From Actinomycetes bacterium (GTDB lineage: Bacteria > Actinomycetota > Acidimicrobiia > IMCC26256 > PALSA-610): a DNA stretch of 41,640 nt. A program made the translations under genes and the position numbers. The notes below the pieces were generated by a model. That model was not told the origin of the DNA and made no database searches. It worked only from the letters and a program-made list of their open reading frames with translations. This document shows, piece after piece, positions 17,978 through 26,519 of the stretch (positions within the stretch are counted from its first letter, which is position 1; every line of letters starts with the position of its first letter). The stretch spans positions 1 to 41,640 of the forward strand of contig JANYBW010000032.1 in assembly GCA_025360585.1 (NCBI GenBank). Reading direction: 5' to 3'.

Positions 17978-18729
17978 GCACCGAACCAAATCCGCAGCAA
18001 CGCCCAGACCTCGAAGAGCTGCTCGGCGCGTACGCGCTGGACGCGACCGAACCGCACGAAGGCGTTGAACTCGAAGCGTATCTCGGTGTGAATGCCCAGG
18101 CCCGTTCTGAGGTCGATGAAATGCGCGAAGTGGCGGCGATGCTCGCGCTCGTTGTTGACGAACGCGAGGTTGCGCCGGCGTCGCTCTGGGACAACATCGA
18201 GAGCCAAATTCGTAACGAACGTGAGCAAACTTCGGCAACGTCGGTTGCCTCGCTCGATCAGCACCGCAATGCGGCACGGCTCCGAGCTCGCCCGTTGCGA
18301 TGGTCTCCTGTAGGGCTGTTGGCGACCGCGGCGGCGGTCGTGGTTGCGGTCATCCTCACCGCGGCCGTGACCCGTTCGAGCTCGAATAGCGACAATATGA
18401 GTGCGGCGTACTCGAAGGCCGCAAAGGTTCGAGAGATCATGCTGGCCGATTCGGTCACGAAAACGTCGATGGCACATGTCGCGCTCGCCGCGAACGGCAA
18501 CGGCTACGTTCGTAACGACGGCCTGCACGCGCTGCCAAACGGCGAGATCTACCAACTCTGGGTGATCCCAGGGGCAGGAAAAGCCCCTGTATCCGTTGGG
18601 ATTCTTGCAGCAACCGCTAAATATACGCCAGTAGCCGTGCCCGGTAAATTTGCGGGAATCGCGATTTCAGTAGAAAAAGCACCGGGCGCTGTCGCCCCAA
18701 GCACGCCAATCGCCAGCGGTTCCGCATAG
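17974..18729 (+). CDS. RskA-type membrane anti-sigma factor
   Basis: 251 aa. The N-terminal cytoplasmic part contains LEELLGAYALDATEPHE, typical of anti-sigma domains that hold an ECF sigma, without a CxxC zinc pair. One transmembrane helix follows (VGLLATAAAVVVAVILTAAV, about residues 110-130). The extracytoplasmic domain is of RskA type, with LHALPNGEIYQLWVIPGAG and the GKFAGIAISVEK end. It should bind and inhibit the sigma factor encoded just upstream, being cleaved or altered on an external signal. The start overlaps the sigma gene stop (atga). The signal and regulon are unknown. Confidence 0.9.
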   Translation: MSTEPNPQQRPDLEELLGAYALDATEPHEGVELEAYLGVNAQARSEVDEMREVAAMLALVVDEREVAPASLWDNIESQIRNEREQTSATSVASLDQHRNAARLRARPLRWSPVGLLATAAAVVVAVILTAAVTRSSSNSDNMSAAYSKAAKVREIMLADSVTKTSMAHVALAANGNGYVRNDGLHALPNGEIYQLWVIPGAGKAPVSVGILAATAKYTPVAVPGKFAGIAISVEKAPGAVAPSTPIASGSA

Positions 18730-18785
18730 GTATTCCATGCCGGCCGCGGTGATGGAACCTCGACGCGCACGAGGCGCGAGGATGG

Positions 18786-19913
18786 GTGATCGATACTTCA
18801 CCGTTTGGCGTTTACGTTCATATTCCGTTTTGTGCCCATCGGTGCGACTACTGCGATTTTGCCACGTGGTCTGATCGCGATCATCTGATTGATCCGTACG
18901 TTGAGGCGTGTGTCGCCCAACTCCACAACGAACGCCACCAGTTCGAGGGCCGTCCCGCAACGTCAGTGTTTTTCGGTGGTGGCACGCCGTCACTGCTGGA
19001 GCCCGAACAACTCGTTGCGATCCTGAACGAAATTCCCCGAGCGACGAATTGCGAAACGACGGTCGAATGCAATCCGGATCGGGTTGATGCGAACAAATTT
19101 GGGGTGTATGCCGATGCGGGAGTGAATCGAGTCTCGTTCGGTGTGCAATCGACGTCGGCACATGTGTTGGCCGCGTTGGGCCGAACGCACGACCGTGACA
19201 ATGTGCGGCGGTCGGTCGAGTGGGCGCGCGCGGCAGGTATCGACAACATCAACCTCGACATCATCTACGGAACTCCTGGCGAGACGCTCCAAGACTGGGA
19301 AGCGACCCTGAGCGACGTGACCGCGCTCGATCCGACCCATATCAGCGCGTACGCACTCACCGTTGAGCCCGCGACACCACTTGGGCTCAACGTTCGACAA
19401 GGCACTGCCGCCGCCCCCGACGACGACGATCTCGCGCGTAAGTACGACCAAACCGAATCGTGGTTGTCCTCGATGGGGTACGACTGGTACGAAATCTCCA
19501 ACTGGTCCAAGGCCGAAAAAGCGTGTCGGCATAACCAGTTGTACTGGACGATGGGTGAGTACCTCGCGATCGGTTGCGCAGCCCATGGCCATCAGCGGGG
19601 CGTGCGGTTCTGGAACTTCCGAACTCCCCAGCGCTATATCGATGCAATCGCGCAAAACGAGTCGCCAGTTGCGGGTTCCGAACAGCTTGATGCCGATGCC
19701 AGCAGTGAAGAAGCCTTCGGGCTGGGCCTTCGACTCCGCGTGGGTATCTCGATCGCCGCGCCGTCCGCGTCCGCGAAAGCCTGTATCGACGAACTGGCGA
19801 CGGCCGGTTTTGTGGAATTTCAGCAACCCAACCTGCGGTTGCTGCAACCGGGAAGGCTCCTCGCCAATGACCTCACGGCTCGGCTGATCAATGCGGGTGT
19901 GAGCGCTCGGTAA
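18786..19913 (+). CDS. hemW: Radical SAM haem chaperone HemW
   Basis: 375 aa. GTG start with gagg just upstream. The radical SAM cluster motif is Cys16-x3-Cys20-x2-Cys23 (CAHRCDYC). A glycine-rich SAM segment (FFGGGTPSLL) and the HemW-specific HNQLYW (HNxxYW haem-binding pattern) are present. The family was long annotated as oxygen-independent coproporphyrinogen oxidase but now is regarded as a haem chaperone that delivers haem to membrane proteins. That fits the respiratory oxidase genes downstream. It opens the conserved hemW-hrcA-dnaJ-rsmE run. Confidence 0.95.
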   Translation: MIDTSPFGVYVHIPFCAHRCDYCDFATWSDRDHLIDPYVEACVAQLHNERHQFEGRPATSVFFGGGTPSLLEPEQLVAILNEIPRATNCETTVECNPDRVDANKFGVYADAGVNRVSFGVQSTSAHVLAALGRTHDRDNVRRSVEWARAAGIDNINLDIIYGTPGETLQDWEATLSDVTALDPTHISAYALTVEPATPLGLNVRQGTAAAPDDDDLARKYDQTESWLSSMGYDWYEISNWSKAEKACRHNQLYWTMGEYLAIGCAAHGHQRGVRFWNFRTPQRYIDAIAQNESPVAGSEQLDADASSEEAFGLGLRLRVGISIAAPSASAKACIDELATAGFVEFQQPNLRLLQPGRLLANDLTARLINAGVSAR

Positions 19914-19977
19914 GCTGCATTCCCAAGGATCCAGTTTGTCCTTCGGGCCCACCGTGGCCCTGCGGAATAGATGGTGC

Positions 19978-21087
19978 ATGACAGTCGAACACAACGCCCC
20001 ACAGTTGTTGAAGAATCCGATGGCTGGCCCCGACCAGCTCGACGACCGTAAGTCGCAGATTTTGCGCGCCATTGTGGAGGAATACATCACGAGTGCGCAC
20101 CCAGTTGGATCTCGGACCGTCGTTGATCGCCAGGGCCTCAACATTTCGGCCGCCACCGTCCGAAACGAGATGGGTGCACTTGAACGCGACGGCTATATCG
20201 CTCAACCCCACACGTCGGCCGGCCGCATCCCCACCGATCGCGGCTACCGATTCTTCGTCGACAACTTCGCGCCGATCGCGGCGCTCCCGAATCCGCAGCG
20301 CCGCGAAGTTGCCGATTTTTTCGGAACGGCATCGCGCGCCATGGATGACCTTTTGCACGAAACCAGCCAACTCCTTTCGCGGCTGACCCATCACGCGGCG
20401 GTCGTCGTTGGGCCGCAGCACGAGGAGGCGCGAATTCGGGTGGTACAGCTTGTGTTGTTGTCGCCGCGAGTGGTGCTCGTGGTGGTCGTGCTTGGCAATG
20501 GCGTCGTCGAAAAAGAAACGCTGCAGTTCGAAGGCGATGTTGATGGGCCGCAGCTTGATGCCGCGAGCGCGAGTTTGAACCAACATTGCCCAGGGCAGGT
20601 GCTCACTTCGTTGAGTTTGCCTTCGGGCTCGACGGGTACCGAGCCCGGGTCCCCATCCCCGTCCATATCGTCGGGTGTCGGCCCAACTGCATTCGAGATC
20701 GCGACACGGGCGTGCGCCGCGCTCCGGGTCGTGCCGGGCACCGGCCCAGAACCCTTGTTTGTTGGGGGCGCTTCGCAGCTCGCGGCCGAAGGCGAAGCAT
20801 TTCAATCGCCCGCATCAGTGGCGCGGGTATTAGGGCTCCTCGAACAGCAGGTCGTCGTCGTGGCGGTAATGCGCGAGCTGCTCGGGCCGGGGCTGACGGT
20901 CACGATTGGTAGCGAACATTCTCGCGACGATTTGCGCGATTGTTCGCTCGTGCTGGCCCCGTACGTTATTGAAGGTGCGCCAGCCGGTACCGTCGGGGTG
21001 CTCGGACCGACTCGTATGGATTACCGCCAGGCTCAGGCCGCGGTTTCCACCGTTTCGTCGCAACTCTCTCGCGAATTGTCGCGATAA
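19978..21087 (+). CDS. hrcA: Heat-inducible transcription repressor HrcA
   Basis: 369 aa from the ATG at 19978 (in-frame ATG 20020 is also possible and would begin nearer to the usual DDRKSQILRAIVEEYI). The N-terminal winged helix has VGSRTVVDRQGLNISAATVRNEM and the conserved GYIAQPHTSAGRIPTDRGYRFFVD. The C-terminal domain ends GVLGPTRMDYRQAQAAVSTVS. HrcA represses chaperone genes by binding CIRCE inverted repeats. No CIRCE copy is visible in front of hrcA or dnaJ here, so its targets presumably lie elsewhere (groE). A Ser/Pro-rich insertion around residues 220-235 (PGSPSPSISSG) is a non-conserved loop. Confidence 0.95.
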   Translation: MTVEHNAPQLLKNPMAGPDQLDDRKSQILRAIVEEYITSAHPVGSRTVVDRQGLNISAATVRNEMGALERDGYIAQPHTSAGRIPTDRGYRFFVDNFAPIAALPNPQRREVADFFGTASRAMDDLLHETSQLLSRLTHHAAVVVGPQHEEARIRVVQLVLLSPRVVLVVVVLGNGVVEKETLQFEGDVDGPQLDAASASLNQHCPGQVLTSLSLPSGSTGTEPGSPSPSISSGVGPTAFEIATRACAALRVVPGTGPEPLFVGGASQLAAEGEAFQSPASVARVLGLLEQQVVVVAVMRELLGPGLTVTIGSEHSRDDLRDCSLVLAPYVIEGAPAGTVGVLGPTRMDYRQAQAAVSTVSSQLSRELSR

Positions 21088-21110
21088 CAACTGAGGACAG
21101 TTCTTACTCG

Positions 21111-22238
21111 ATGCGCGATTTCTATGAAGTGCTTGGCTTAGGCCGCAACGCCACCGACGACGACATCAAAAAGGCCTACCGCAAGCTGGCTCGCGAATGT
21201 CACCCCGATGCGAACCCGGATAATCCCGACGCGTTGGAACGATTCAAAGAGATTTCCGTTGCCAATGAAGTCTTGAGTGATCCTGAAAAACGCCGTCGGT
21301 ACGACCAGTTCGGGCCTGAAGGAGTTATGGGCGGAGGCGGCGGAGGCGGTGCGGGCGATCCGTTTGGCTTCGACCTCAATGATTTGTTCAGCACCTTCTT
21401 TGGTGGTGGCGATCCGTTCGGCGGGGGTGGCCGGCGCGGCCACGGCGGTTCCTTACGTGGTCAAGATGCCGAAACTGCACTCGATCTTGAGCTGAACGAA
21501 GTGGTATTCGGCGGCACCAAACGTTTTGATGTTTCGATGCCGATCGCGTGCGAAACCTGCGACGGCAACGGCTGTAAGGCCGGTACTCACTCCCAGACGT
21601 GCCCGACATGTTCAGGTGCTGGCGAGGTACGCCAGGTTCGCCGGTCGATTCTGGGCCAACTCGTCACGAGCGGGCCGTGCACTGCGTGCGACGGTACCGG
21701 CCAGATCATTCCGTCACCCTGCGAAACGTGCCGTGGCGACGGGCGGGTGCGGGGCCCGCGTGAACTGGAAGTAGAGATTCCGCCGGGCATCGATACGGGC
21801 CAGCGACTGCGGCTTACTGGCCGAGGTCCCGCGGGGCCGCGCGGTGGCCCGGCTGGGGATCTCTACGTGACGGTTCGAATCGCGCGGCACCCAACGTTTG
21901 AACGCGACGGCGATGATCTCCACATGGTCCGCACAATCGCGATGACCCAGGCTGCGTTAGGCACGACGCTTGAGGTGGAGACCCTCGATGATGTGCAAGC
22001 GATCGAAATTCCTGCCGGAACGCAGCCGGGCAAGGTTTTTAAACTCCACGGCATTGGTGTGCCGTCGTTGCGCAGTGGCCGTCGGGGCGATTTGCACGTG
22101 CATCTCGACGTTGAGGTTCCCTCCAAACTCAACCAAGAAGAAGCGGAGCTCCTCACCCGTTTCGCGCAGCTCCGCGGTGAAGAAGTGCATGAACACCGCG
22201 AAGGGCTTTTCGCAAGGATTCGTTCGGCATTCCAATGA
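21111..22238 (+). CDS. dnaJ: Chaperone DnaJ
   Basis: 375 aa. The J domain has the HPD triad (ARECHPDANPDN) and ends in YDQFGPEG. A Gly/Phe-rich region follows (GGGGGGAGDPFGFD). Four zinc-binding CxxCxGxG repeats are CETCDGNGC, CPTCSGAGE, CTACDGTGQ and CETCRGDGR. The C-terminal substrate-binding domains include IPPGIDTGQRLRLTGRGPAG. It stimulates DnaK ATPase and delivers unfolded substrates. It lies 23 bases after hrcA, an arrangement typical of the hrcA-dnaJ operon in actinobacteria. dnaK is not in this window. Confidence 0.98.
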   Translation: MRDFYEVLGLGRNATDDDIKKAYRKLARECHPDANPDNPDALERFKEISVANEVLSDPEKRRRYDQFGPEGVMGGGGGGGAGDPFGFDLNDLFSTFFGGGDPFGGGGRRGHGGSLRGQDAETALDLELNEVVFGGTKRFDVSMPIACETCDGNGCKAGTHSQTCPTCSGAGEVRQVRRSILGQLVTSGPCTACDGTGQIIPSPCETCRGDGRVRGPRELEVEIPPGIDTGQRLRLTGRGPAGPRGGPAGDLYVTVRIARHPTFERDGDDLHMVRTIAMTQAALGTTLEVETLDDVQAIEIPAGTQPGKVFKLHGIGVPSLRSGRRGDLHVHLDVEVPSKLNQEEAELLTRFAQLRGEEVHEHREGLFARIRSAFQ

Positions 22239-22248
22239 AATTTGGCGC

Positions 22249-22989
22249 GTGACCACGATCGCGCATGCGGGAGCCTTTCCGGGCGCGTCGGCCCACGCGT
22301 TCGCACCCCATTTGGCCAGCGAGCTCACGATCGATGGCGGCGACGGCCACCATCTCGCCCGAGTGCGACGGCTGCGGATTGGCGAAATCGTTACGATCGC
22401 GAACGGCCAGGGCGCGTGGCGCGGCTACGAAATTCTCCAAAACACTCGCGATGCCTTGACGGTGCGTTCCACGACGGCGGAGATTTCCGAGCCGCCGACG
22501 CGCACGCAAGTCACCATCGCGCCCGCGCTCATCGCTAAGAACCGTTTCGACGACATGATTGTCGCGTTGGTGGAACTCGGGGTTACTGGAATCATCCCGT
22601 TTGCCGCCGAGCGAAGCGTGGTGCAGTGGCAGGGCACGAAAGCCGCGGAAGCCCATAAACGCCTTGAACGCCTGGTCCGCGAAGCTTCGATGCAATGCCG
22701 GCGTTCCTACCTCCCGACGGTATTTCCCCTAGCAAATGCTTCACAATTGGCAATACATAACAATATTGCGATCGCGGCCTTTGATGGAACGCGACCAAAC
22801 AAAATTGACCGATCGCTGATCGACATTTCGGACTGGCTTGTGGTGAGCGGGCCTGAGGGCGGATTGAGCGAAACCGATATAGCGGCACTTGATTCGCGGC
22901 GTCCGGCAACTCGGATTTGTCTCGGCCCGCATGTCCTGCGCGCCGAGACTGCACCACTCGCTGCGGTCGCGGTACTGAATTCGCTGTGA
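22249..22989 (+). CDS. rsmE: 16S rRNA m3U1498 methyltransferase RsmE
   Basis: 246 aa from the GTG at 22249, 10 bases after dnaJ. The N-terminal PUA-like domain has DGGDGHHLARVRRLRIGEIVTI. The SPOUT methyltransferase part has KNRFDDMIVALVELGVTGIIPF and ERLVREASMQCRRSYLP. The trefoil-knot SAM site is VVSGPEGGLSETD followed by ICLGPHVLRAETAPLAAVAV. It methylates N3 of U1498 in 16S rRNA at the decoding centre. The dnaJ-rsmE adjacency is widespread and supports the identity. Confidence 0.95.
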   Translation: MTTIAHAGAFPGASAHAFAPHLASELTIDGGDGHHLARVRRLRIGEIVTIANGQGAWRGYEILQNTRDALTVRSTTAEISEPPTRTQVTIAPALIAKNRFDDMIVALVELGVTGIIPFAAERSVVQWQGTKAAEAHKRLERLVREASMQCRRSYLPTVFPLANASQLAIHNNIAIAAFDGTRPNKIDRSLIDISDWLVVSGPEGGLSETDIAALDSRRPATRICLGPHVLRAETAPLAAVAVLNSL

Positions 22990-23071
22990 GGTCCGCGCGT
23001 TGGCGCAAAGATCCTGGTACGTTTCCTTAGACGCAACACGCCGGGCGCCGAAGCGAGGGAGACGGGGCAGG

Positions 23072-23572
23072 GTGACACAAGTAATGCACGTAGGAGAACG
23101 ACTCCGAGCGATTCGCAGGCAAAAAGGCCTGTCGTTGCACGATGTCGAAGCGAAGTCCAAGATGGAATTCAAGGCTTCGGTCCTCGGCGCATACGAACGC
23201 GGAGAGCGCGCAATTTCGGTTCCGCGATTGTTGCGGCTTTCGGAGATATACGACGTTCCGTCGGATCAACTCTTGCCGCGCGAAATGCTCGATGGTGAGA
23301 TCAACCTCGATGAAGGTGGTCGCCAGATCATCGATCTCAACGGCGGGATCACGATCGATTTGCAACGGCTTCATGATCTTGATGATCCCGATGCCGCGAT
23401 TCTGAGCCGCTACGCGACTTCGATTCAGCTCGAACGCCAGGATTTCAACGGACGGCTCCTGACGATTCGTCGAGATGATCTGCGCGTATTGGCTGCCGTG
23501 TTAGGTCGCAGCGTCGAAGAGATGGGCGCTCGCTTTGCGCAACTCGGACTTGTGGCCGGAGCAACCCGCTGA
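23072..23572 (+). CDS. BldD-like transcription regulator with c-di-GMP-binding signature
   Basis: 166 aa from the GTG at 23072, preceded by gacggggcagg. An ATG at 23084 is the alternative. The N-terminal Cro/C1-type helix-turn-helix has GERLRAIRRQKGLSLHDVEAKSK and YERGERAISVPRLLRLSEIY. The C-terminal half matches the BldD dimerisation domain. It carries RQD (122-124), eight residues, then RRDD (133-136), almost the RGD-x8-RQDD motif by which Streptomyces BldD binds cyclic di-GMP. Length also equals BldD (about 167 aa). BldD with tetrameric c-di-GMP represses developmental genes. Here the target genes are unknown. It stands between rsmE and phoH and may have its own promoter. Confidence 0.88.
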   Translation: MTQVMHVGERLRAIRRQKGLSLHDVEAKSKMEFKASVLGAYERGERAISVPRLLRLSEIYDVPSDQLLPREMLDGEINLDEGGRQIIDLNGGITIDLQRLHDLDDPDAAILSRYATSIQLERQDFNGRLLTIRRDDLRVLAAVLGRSVEEMGARFAQLGLVAGATR

Positions 23573-23606
23573 TCGACCACTCGGTCAATTCGCCAGTGGA
23601 CCTTCA

Positions 23607-23629
23607 GGTCAAACCTCGGGTCAAACCTC
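23607..23629. promoter_or_regulatory. Short direct repeats upstream of phoH
   Basis: ggtcaaacctc occurs twice in a row with a 12-base period (23607-23617 and 23619-23629), and a partial copy ggtcaa lies at 23583. It is in the 129-base gap between the BldD-like gene and phoH, so it could be an operator. No known box matches. Confidence 0.35.
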
Positions 23630-23701
23630 AGGCTGGCTCCTTGGGCGGTTCGCTGACTGCTCAGAGCAATTTGGGCATGCTCAAGTAATGTCTCGACCGA
23701 T

Positions 23702-24685
23702 TTGAGCTCCCCACCATTTTCTGAATCCGCGACCGTCACTGTGTTGGTGCCGGGAAACCATCTCATGGTTGGCCTGCTTGGGCCCCGTGATGAACTTTTG
23801 CATGCCATCGATGCCGCGTTTGCCGTAGCGATTCATGTGCGCGGCAACGAAATCACGATCACGGGAGCGGCGCAGGAATCGCAGCGCGTTGGGCGCTTGT
23901 TTGAGGAACTCGTGTTGGTCCTGCAATCGGGCCAAACCATCGATACCGAGAGTCTCAACCGTTCAATCGAGATGCTACGAGCCGATCAGCGGCCGAGTGA
24001 GGTGCTGCGTACCGAAGTGATTCGGGGTCGAAAATCGGTGCGCCCGAAAACCGCCGGCCAAAAACGTTATGTCGATGCCGTGCGCGACAACACGATCACC
24101 TTTGCCATCGGCCCTGCGGGTACCGGCAAGAGCTACCTGGCAGTCGCGTTCGCGGTGCAGGCGTTGCAAGCGAAGCAAGTCAATCGCATCATTTTGACTC
24201 GCCCTGCGGTTGAAGCGGGTGAGCGGCTCGGGTTTTTGCCCGGTGACATGCTGGCCAAAGTTGATCCGTATCTGCGGCCGTTGTACGACGCGCTCTATGA
24301 CATGCTCGAAGCTGAACCCGTTGCTCGATTAATGGAGCGGGGCACGATCGAGGTTGCACCGCTCGCTTATATGCGCGGCCGGACGCTCAACGACAGCTTC
24401 ATCATCCTCGATGAGGCACAAAACACTACGGCCGAGCAGATGAAAATGTTCTTGACTCGCTTGGGTTTTGGCTCCAAGGCCGTCATCACCGGCGACGTCA
24501 CCCAAATCGATCTTCCCGAAGGTCGAGGCCGTAGCGGCCTCGCGGCCGTGCGCTCGATCCTCGAAGGTATCGATGGCCTCGCGTTCGTCGATCTTGGCAG
24601 CAAGGATGTTGTTCGCCATAAGATCGTCCAGGACATCGTTGACGCCTACGCTACACAAGATGAACAACGATCTTCCGGCCGTTGA
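23702..24685 (+). CDS. phoH: PhoH-like ATPase
   Basis: 327 aa from the TTG at 23702, the farthest plausible start. The ATG at 23765 would remove 21 residues. The N-terminal region has LLGPRDELLHAIDAAFAVAIHVRGNEI (KH-like). The P-loop ATPase has Walker A IGPAGTGKSYLA, LTRPAVEAGERLGFLPGD, Walker B FIILDEAQNT and VITGDVTQIDLP. PhoH proteins are cytoplasmic ATPases linked to RNA metabolism. The adjacency with ybeY and era is conserved, and a joint role in ribosome or RNA maturation is inferred in the literature from this linkage. Confidence 0.95.
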   Translation: MSSPPFSESATVTVLVPGNHLMVGLLGPRDELLHAIDAAFAVAIHVRGNEITITGAAQESQRVGRLFEELVLVLQSGQTIDTESLNRSIEMLRADQRPSEVLRTEVIRGRKSVRPKTAGQKRYVDAVRDNTITFAIGPAGTGKSYLAVAFAVQALQAKQVNRIILTRPAVEAGERLGFLPGDMLAKVDPYLRPLYDALYDMLEAEPVARLMERGTIEVAPLAYMRGRTLNDSFIILDEAQNTTAEQMKMFLTRLGFGSKAVITGDVTQIDLPEGRGRSGLAAVRSILEGIDGLAFVDLGSKDVVRHKIVQDIVDAYATQDEQRSSGR

Positions 24686-24699
24686 CGCATCGCTCACTC

Positions 24700-25224
24700 A
24701 TGGACCCTGACGATCCCACGCTCTACGCCGCCGATGAACAAAACGATGTTGCGGTCGATCTCGCGCGTTACCAAAAGCTGGCCCGCTTCGTACTCGATGA
24801 TGCCAAGGTGCGCGACGACGTCGAGATGTCGTTGATTTTCGTTGACGAAACAACGATCGCGCAATACAACGAACGCTTCCTTGAACAGGTTGGCCCGACG
24901 GATGTGCTGGCCTTTCCCATCGATGAAGACGCTCGGCCGAGTGGACGTAATCCTGACAACGGCGGGCGCGGTCCGGGCGCATTGGGCGACACCGATGAAG
25001 CTCCGCAGATGCTGGGCGATGTATTGGTGTGCCCGGCATACGCGCAACGCGAAGCCGCCGCGCGTTCGGTGACGCTCGATGATGAACTCTCGCTCTTGGT
25101 GGTGCACGGCTGCTTGCATTTACTTGGTTTCGATCATGCCGAGCCCGATGAACGTGAAGCGATGCAAACCAAAGAACGCGAACTCCTTGGCGCGTTCAGT
25201 GCGCTTCTTGGTGCTGCACAATGA
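24700..25224 (+). CDS. ybeY: Endoribonuclease YbeY (rRNA maturation)
   Basis: 174 aa from the ATG at 24700. A TTG at 24682 overlapping the phoH stop is an alternative start. The zinc-binding motif HGCLHLLGFDH (HGxLHLxGYDH pattern) is intact, and VGPTDVLAFPID and GDVLVCPAYAQREA are family-typical. YbeY is a single-strand-specific endoribonuclease acting in 16S rRNA 3' end maturation and ribosome quality control. A non-conserved Gly/Pro-rich loop (RNPDNGGRGPGALGDTDE) widens the middle of the protein. Its stop overlaps the next gene start (atga). Confidence 0.95.
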   Translation: MDPDDPTLYAADEQNDVAVDLARYQKLARFVLDDAKVRDDVEMSLIFVDETTIAQYNERFLEQVGPTDVLAFPIDEDARPSGRNPDNGGRGPGALGDTDEAPQMLGDVLVCPAYAQREAAARSVTLDDELSLLVVHGCLHLLGFDHAEPDEREAMQTKERELLGAFSALLGAAQ

Positions 25225-26519
25225 ATCCGATCGCGGCGATTTCGATTGTGGTGGTTTTGTTCTTCGTATCGAGTGTGGCCGCGATGGCCGAAACCGCGTT
25301 CACGCGCGTGAATCGCCACAAGCTTCGAACCGCGGCCGAAGACGGCGACAAACGCGCGGAGCGATTGTTGACGTTATTCGACGAACCAGAACGAACGCTC
25401 AACTCCGTCTTGTTAATCGTGTTGTTGTCGCAGATGACCTCGGCGACGTTGCTCGGTTCGGTGCTTGAATCCGCTGGAGGAGTGTGGGGATTCATCCTCG
25501 GAACGGTTGCGGAAGTCTTTGTGTTCTTTACGTTCGCCGAGGTCGCACCGAAAACATACGCGGTCAAAGAGCCCGAAAAAGCGGCCTTGCGGCTCTCGGG
25601 CCTCCTCGTGTTCCTCACTCGTTTCCCACCGTTGCGAGCATTCGTGCGCGCATTTATCGGGCTCGCAAATGTGGTGCTGCCCGGCAAGGATTCTGCCAAG
25701 ACGGCCCTTGTGACCGAAGCCGAAATCCTGGCCATGGTCGACGTGGCCGCGGATGAACTGTCGATCGAAGACGAAGAAAAGAACCTTATTCATTCGGTCC
25801 TCGAAATTGGCGACACGCCGATCAGTGATGTGATGGTGCCACGCACCCAGATGGAAGCGATCGAAGCCGACGAACAAGTTGATCGCGCGATCGCAACGAT
25901 GATCAACAGTGGCTTTTCGCGGATACCGTGCTACGAAGAATCGACCGACGACATCGTGGGATTGGTGTACCTCAAAGATTTGGTTGCGCAATCCGTTGCG
26001 GGTGCCGGCGATCATGCTGTACGTGCGAGTTTGCGCGAAGCGGTCTTTGTTCCTGAATCCAAAAAAGTTGATGAGCTATTGCGGCTGATGCAGGCCCGAA
26101 AATTTCATATGGCGATCGTTGTCGATGAATTCGGTGGGACTGCGGGCTTGGTCACGATGGAAGATCTGCTCGAAGAAATCGTCGGCGAAATCCACGATGA
26201 ATTCGATGCGCATGTTGATGCCGTCGAGCAACTTGATGAACGGCTCTGGCGGGTTCCGGGCCGCACCCCGATTGGCGATCTTGAAGACGAACTTGGCGTG
26301 GAGCTCGGCGACGACTGGGACACCGTCGGCGGTCTGGTGTTCAATGCCATAGGCCACGTACCCGAAGCTGGTGAATGCGTCACGTTCGAAGGTTTCGAGT
26401 TTTGCGCCGAAACCATCGATGGCCGGCGAATCGTTTCGGTCATCGTGCGCAGACTCATTAAGGACGAATTGACCCACGATGCTGAACAACCCAACGCCGG
26501 ATCTTCGGTGGACGAATGA
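25221..26519 (+). CDS. CNNM/CorC-type membrane protein (DUF21, CBS pair, CorC_HlyC domains)
   Basis: 432 aa. An N-terminal DUF21 membrane domain (about residues 1-180) has MAETAFTRVNRHKLR and hydrophobic helices. A CBS-domain pair follows (about 195-320; ISDVMVPRTQMEAIE, GFSRIPCYEESTDDIVGLVYLKDL and KFHMAIVVDEFGGTAGLVTMEDLLEEIVGEI). The C-terminal CorC_HlyC domain has LWRVPGRTPIGDLEDELG. Relatives are linked to Mg2+ (and Co2+) efflux or resistance and were once called haemolysins. Ion specificity here is not shown. It overlaps both ybeY and era by 4 bases (atga), a tight phoH-ybeY-corC-era operon typical of actinobacteria. Confidence 0.93.
   Translation: MNPIAAISIVVVLFFVSSVAAMAETAFTRVNRHKLRTAAEDGDKRAERLLTLFDEPERTLNSVLLIVLLSQMTSATLLGSVLESAGGVWGFILGTVAEVFVFFTFAEVAPKTYAVKEPEKAALRLSGLLVFLTRFPPLRAFVRAFIGLANVVLPGKDSAKTALVTEAEILAMVDVAADELSIEDEEKNLIHSVLEIGDTPISDVMVPRTQMEAIEADEQVDRAIATMINSGFSRIPCYEESTDDIVGLVYLKDLVAQSVAGAGDHAVRASLREAVFVPESKKVDELLRLMQARKFHMAIVVDEFGGTAGLVTMEDLLEEIVGEIHDEFDAHVDAVEQLDERLWRVPGRTPIGDLEDELGVELGDDWDTVGGLVFNAIGHVPEAGECVTFEGFEFCAETIDGRRIVSVIVRRLIKDELTHDAEQPNAGSSVDE

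Noticed and set aside
19914-21110. Expected CIRCE operator for HrcA
   Set aside because: I looked before hrcA and dnaJ for ttagcactc-N9-gagtgctaa or near matches and found none.
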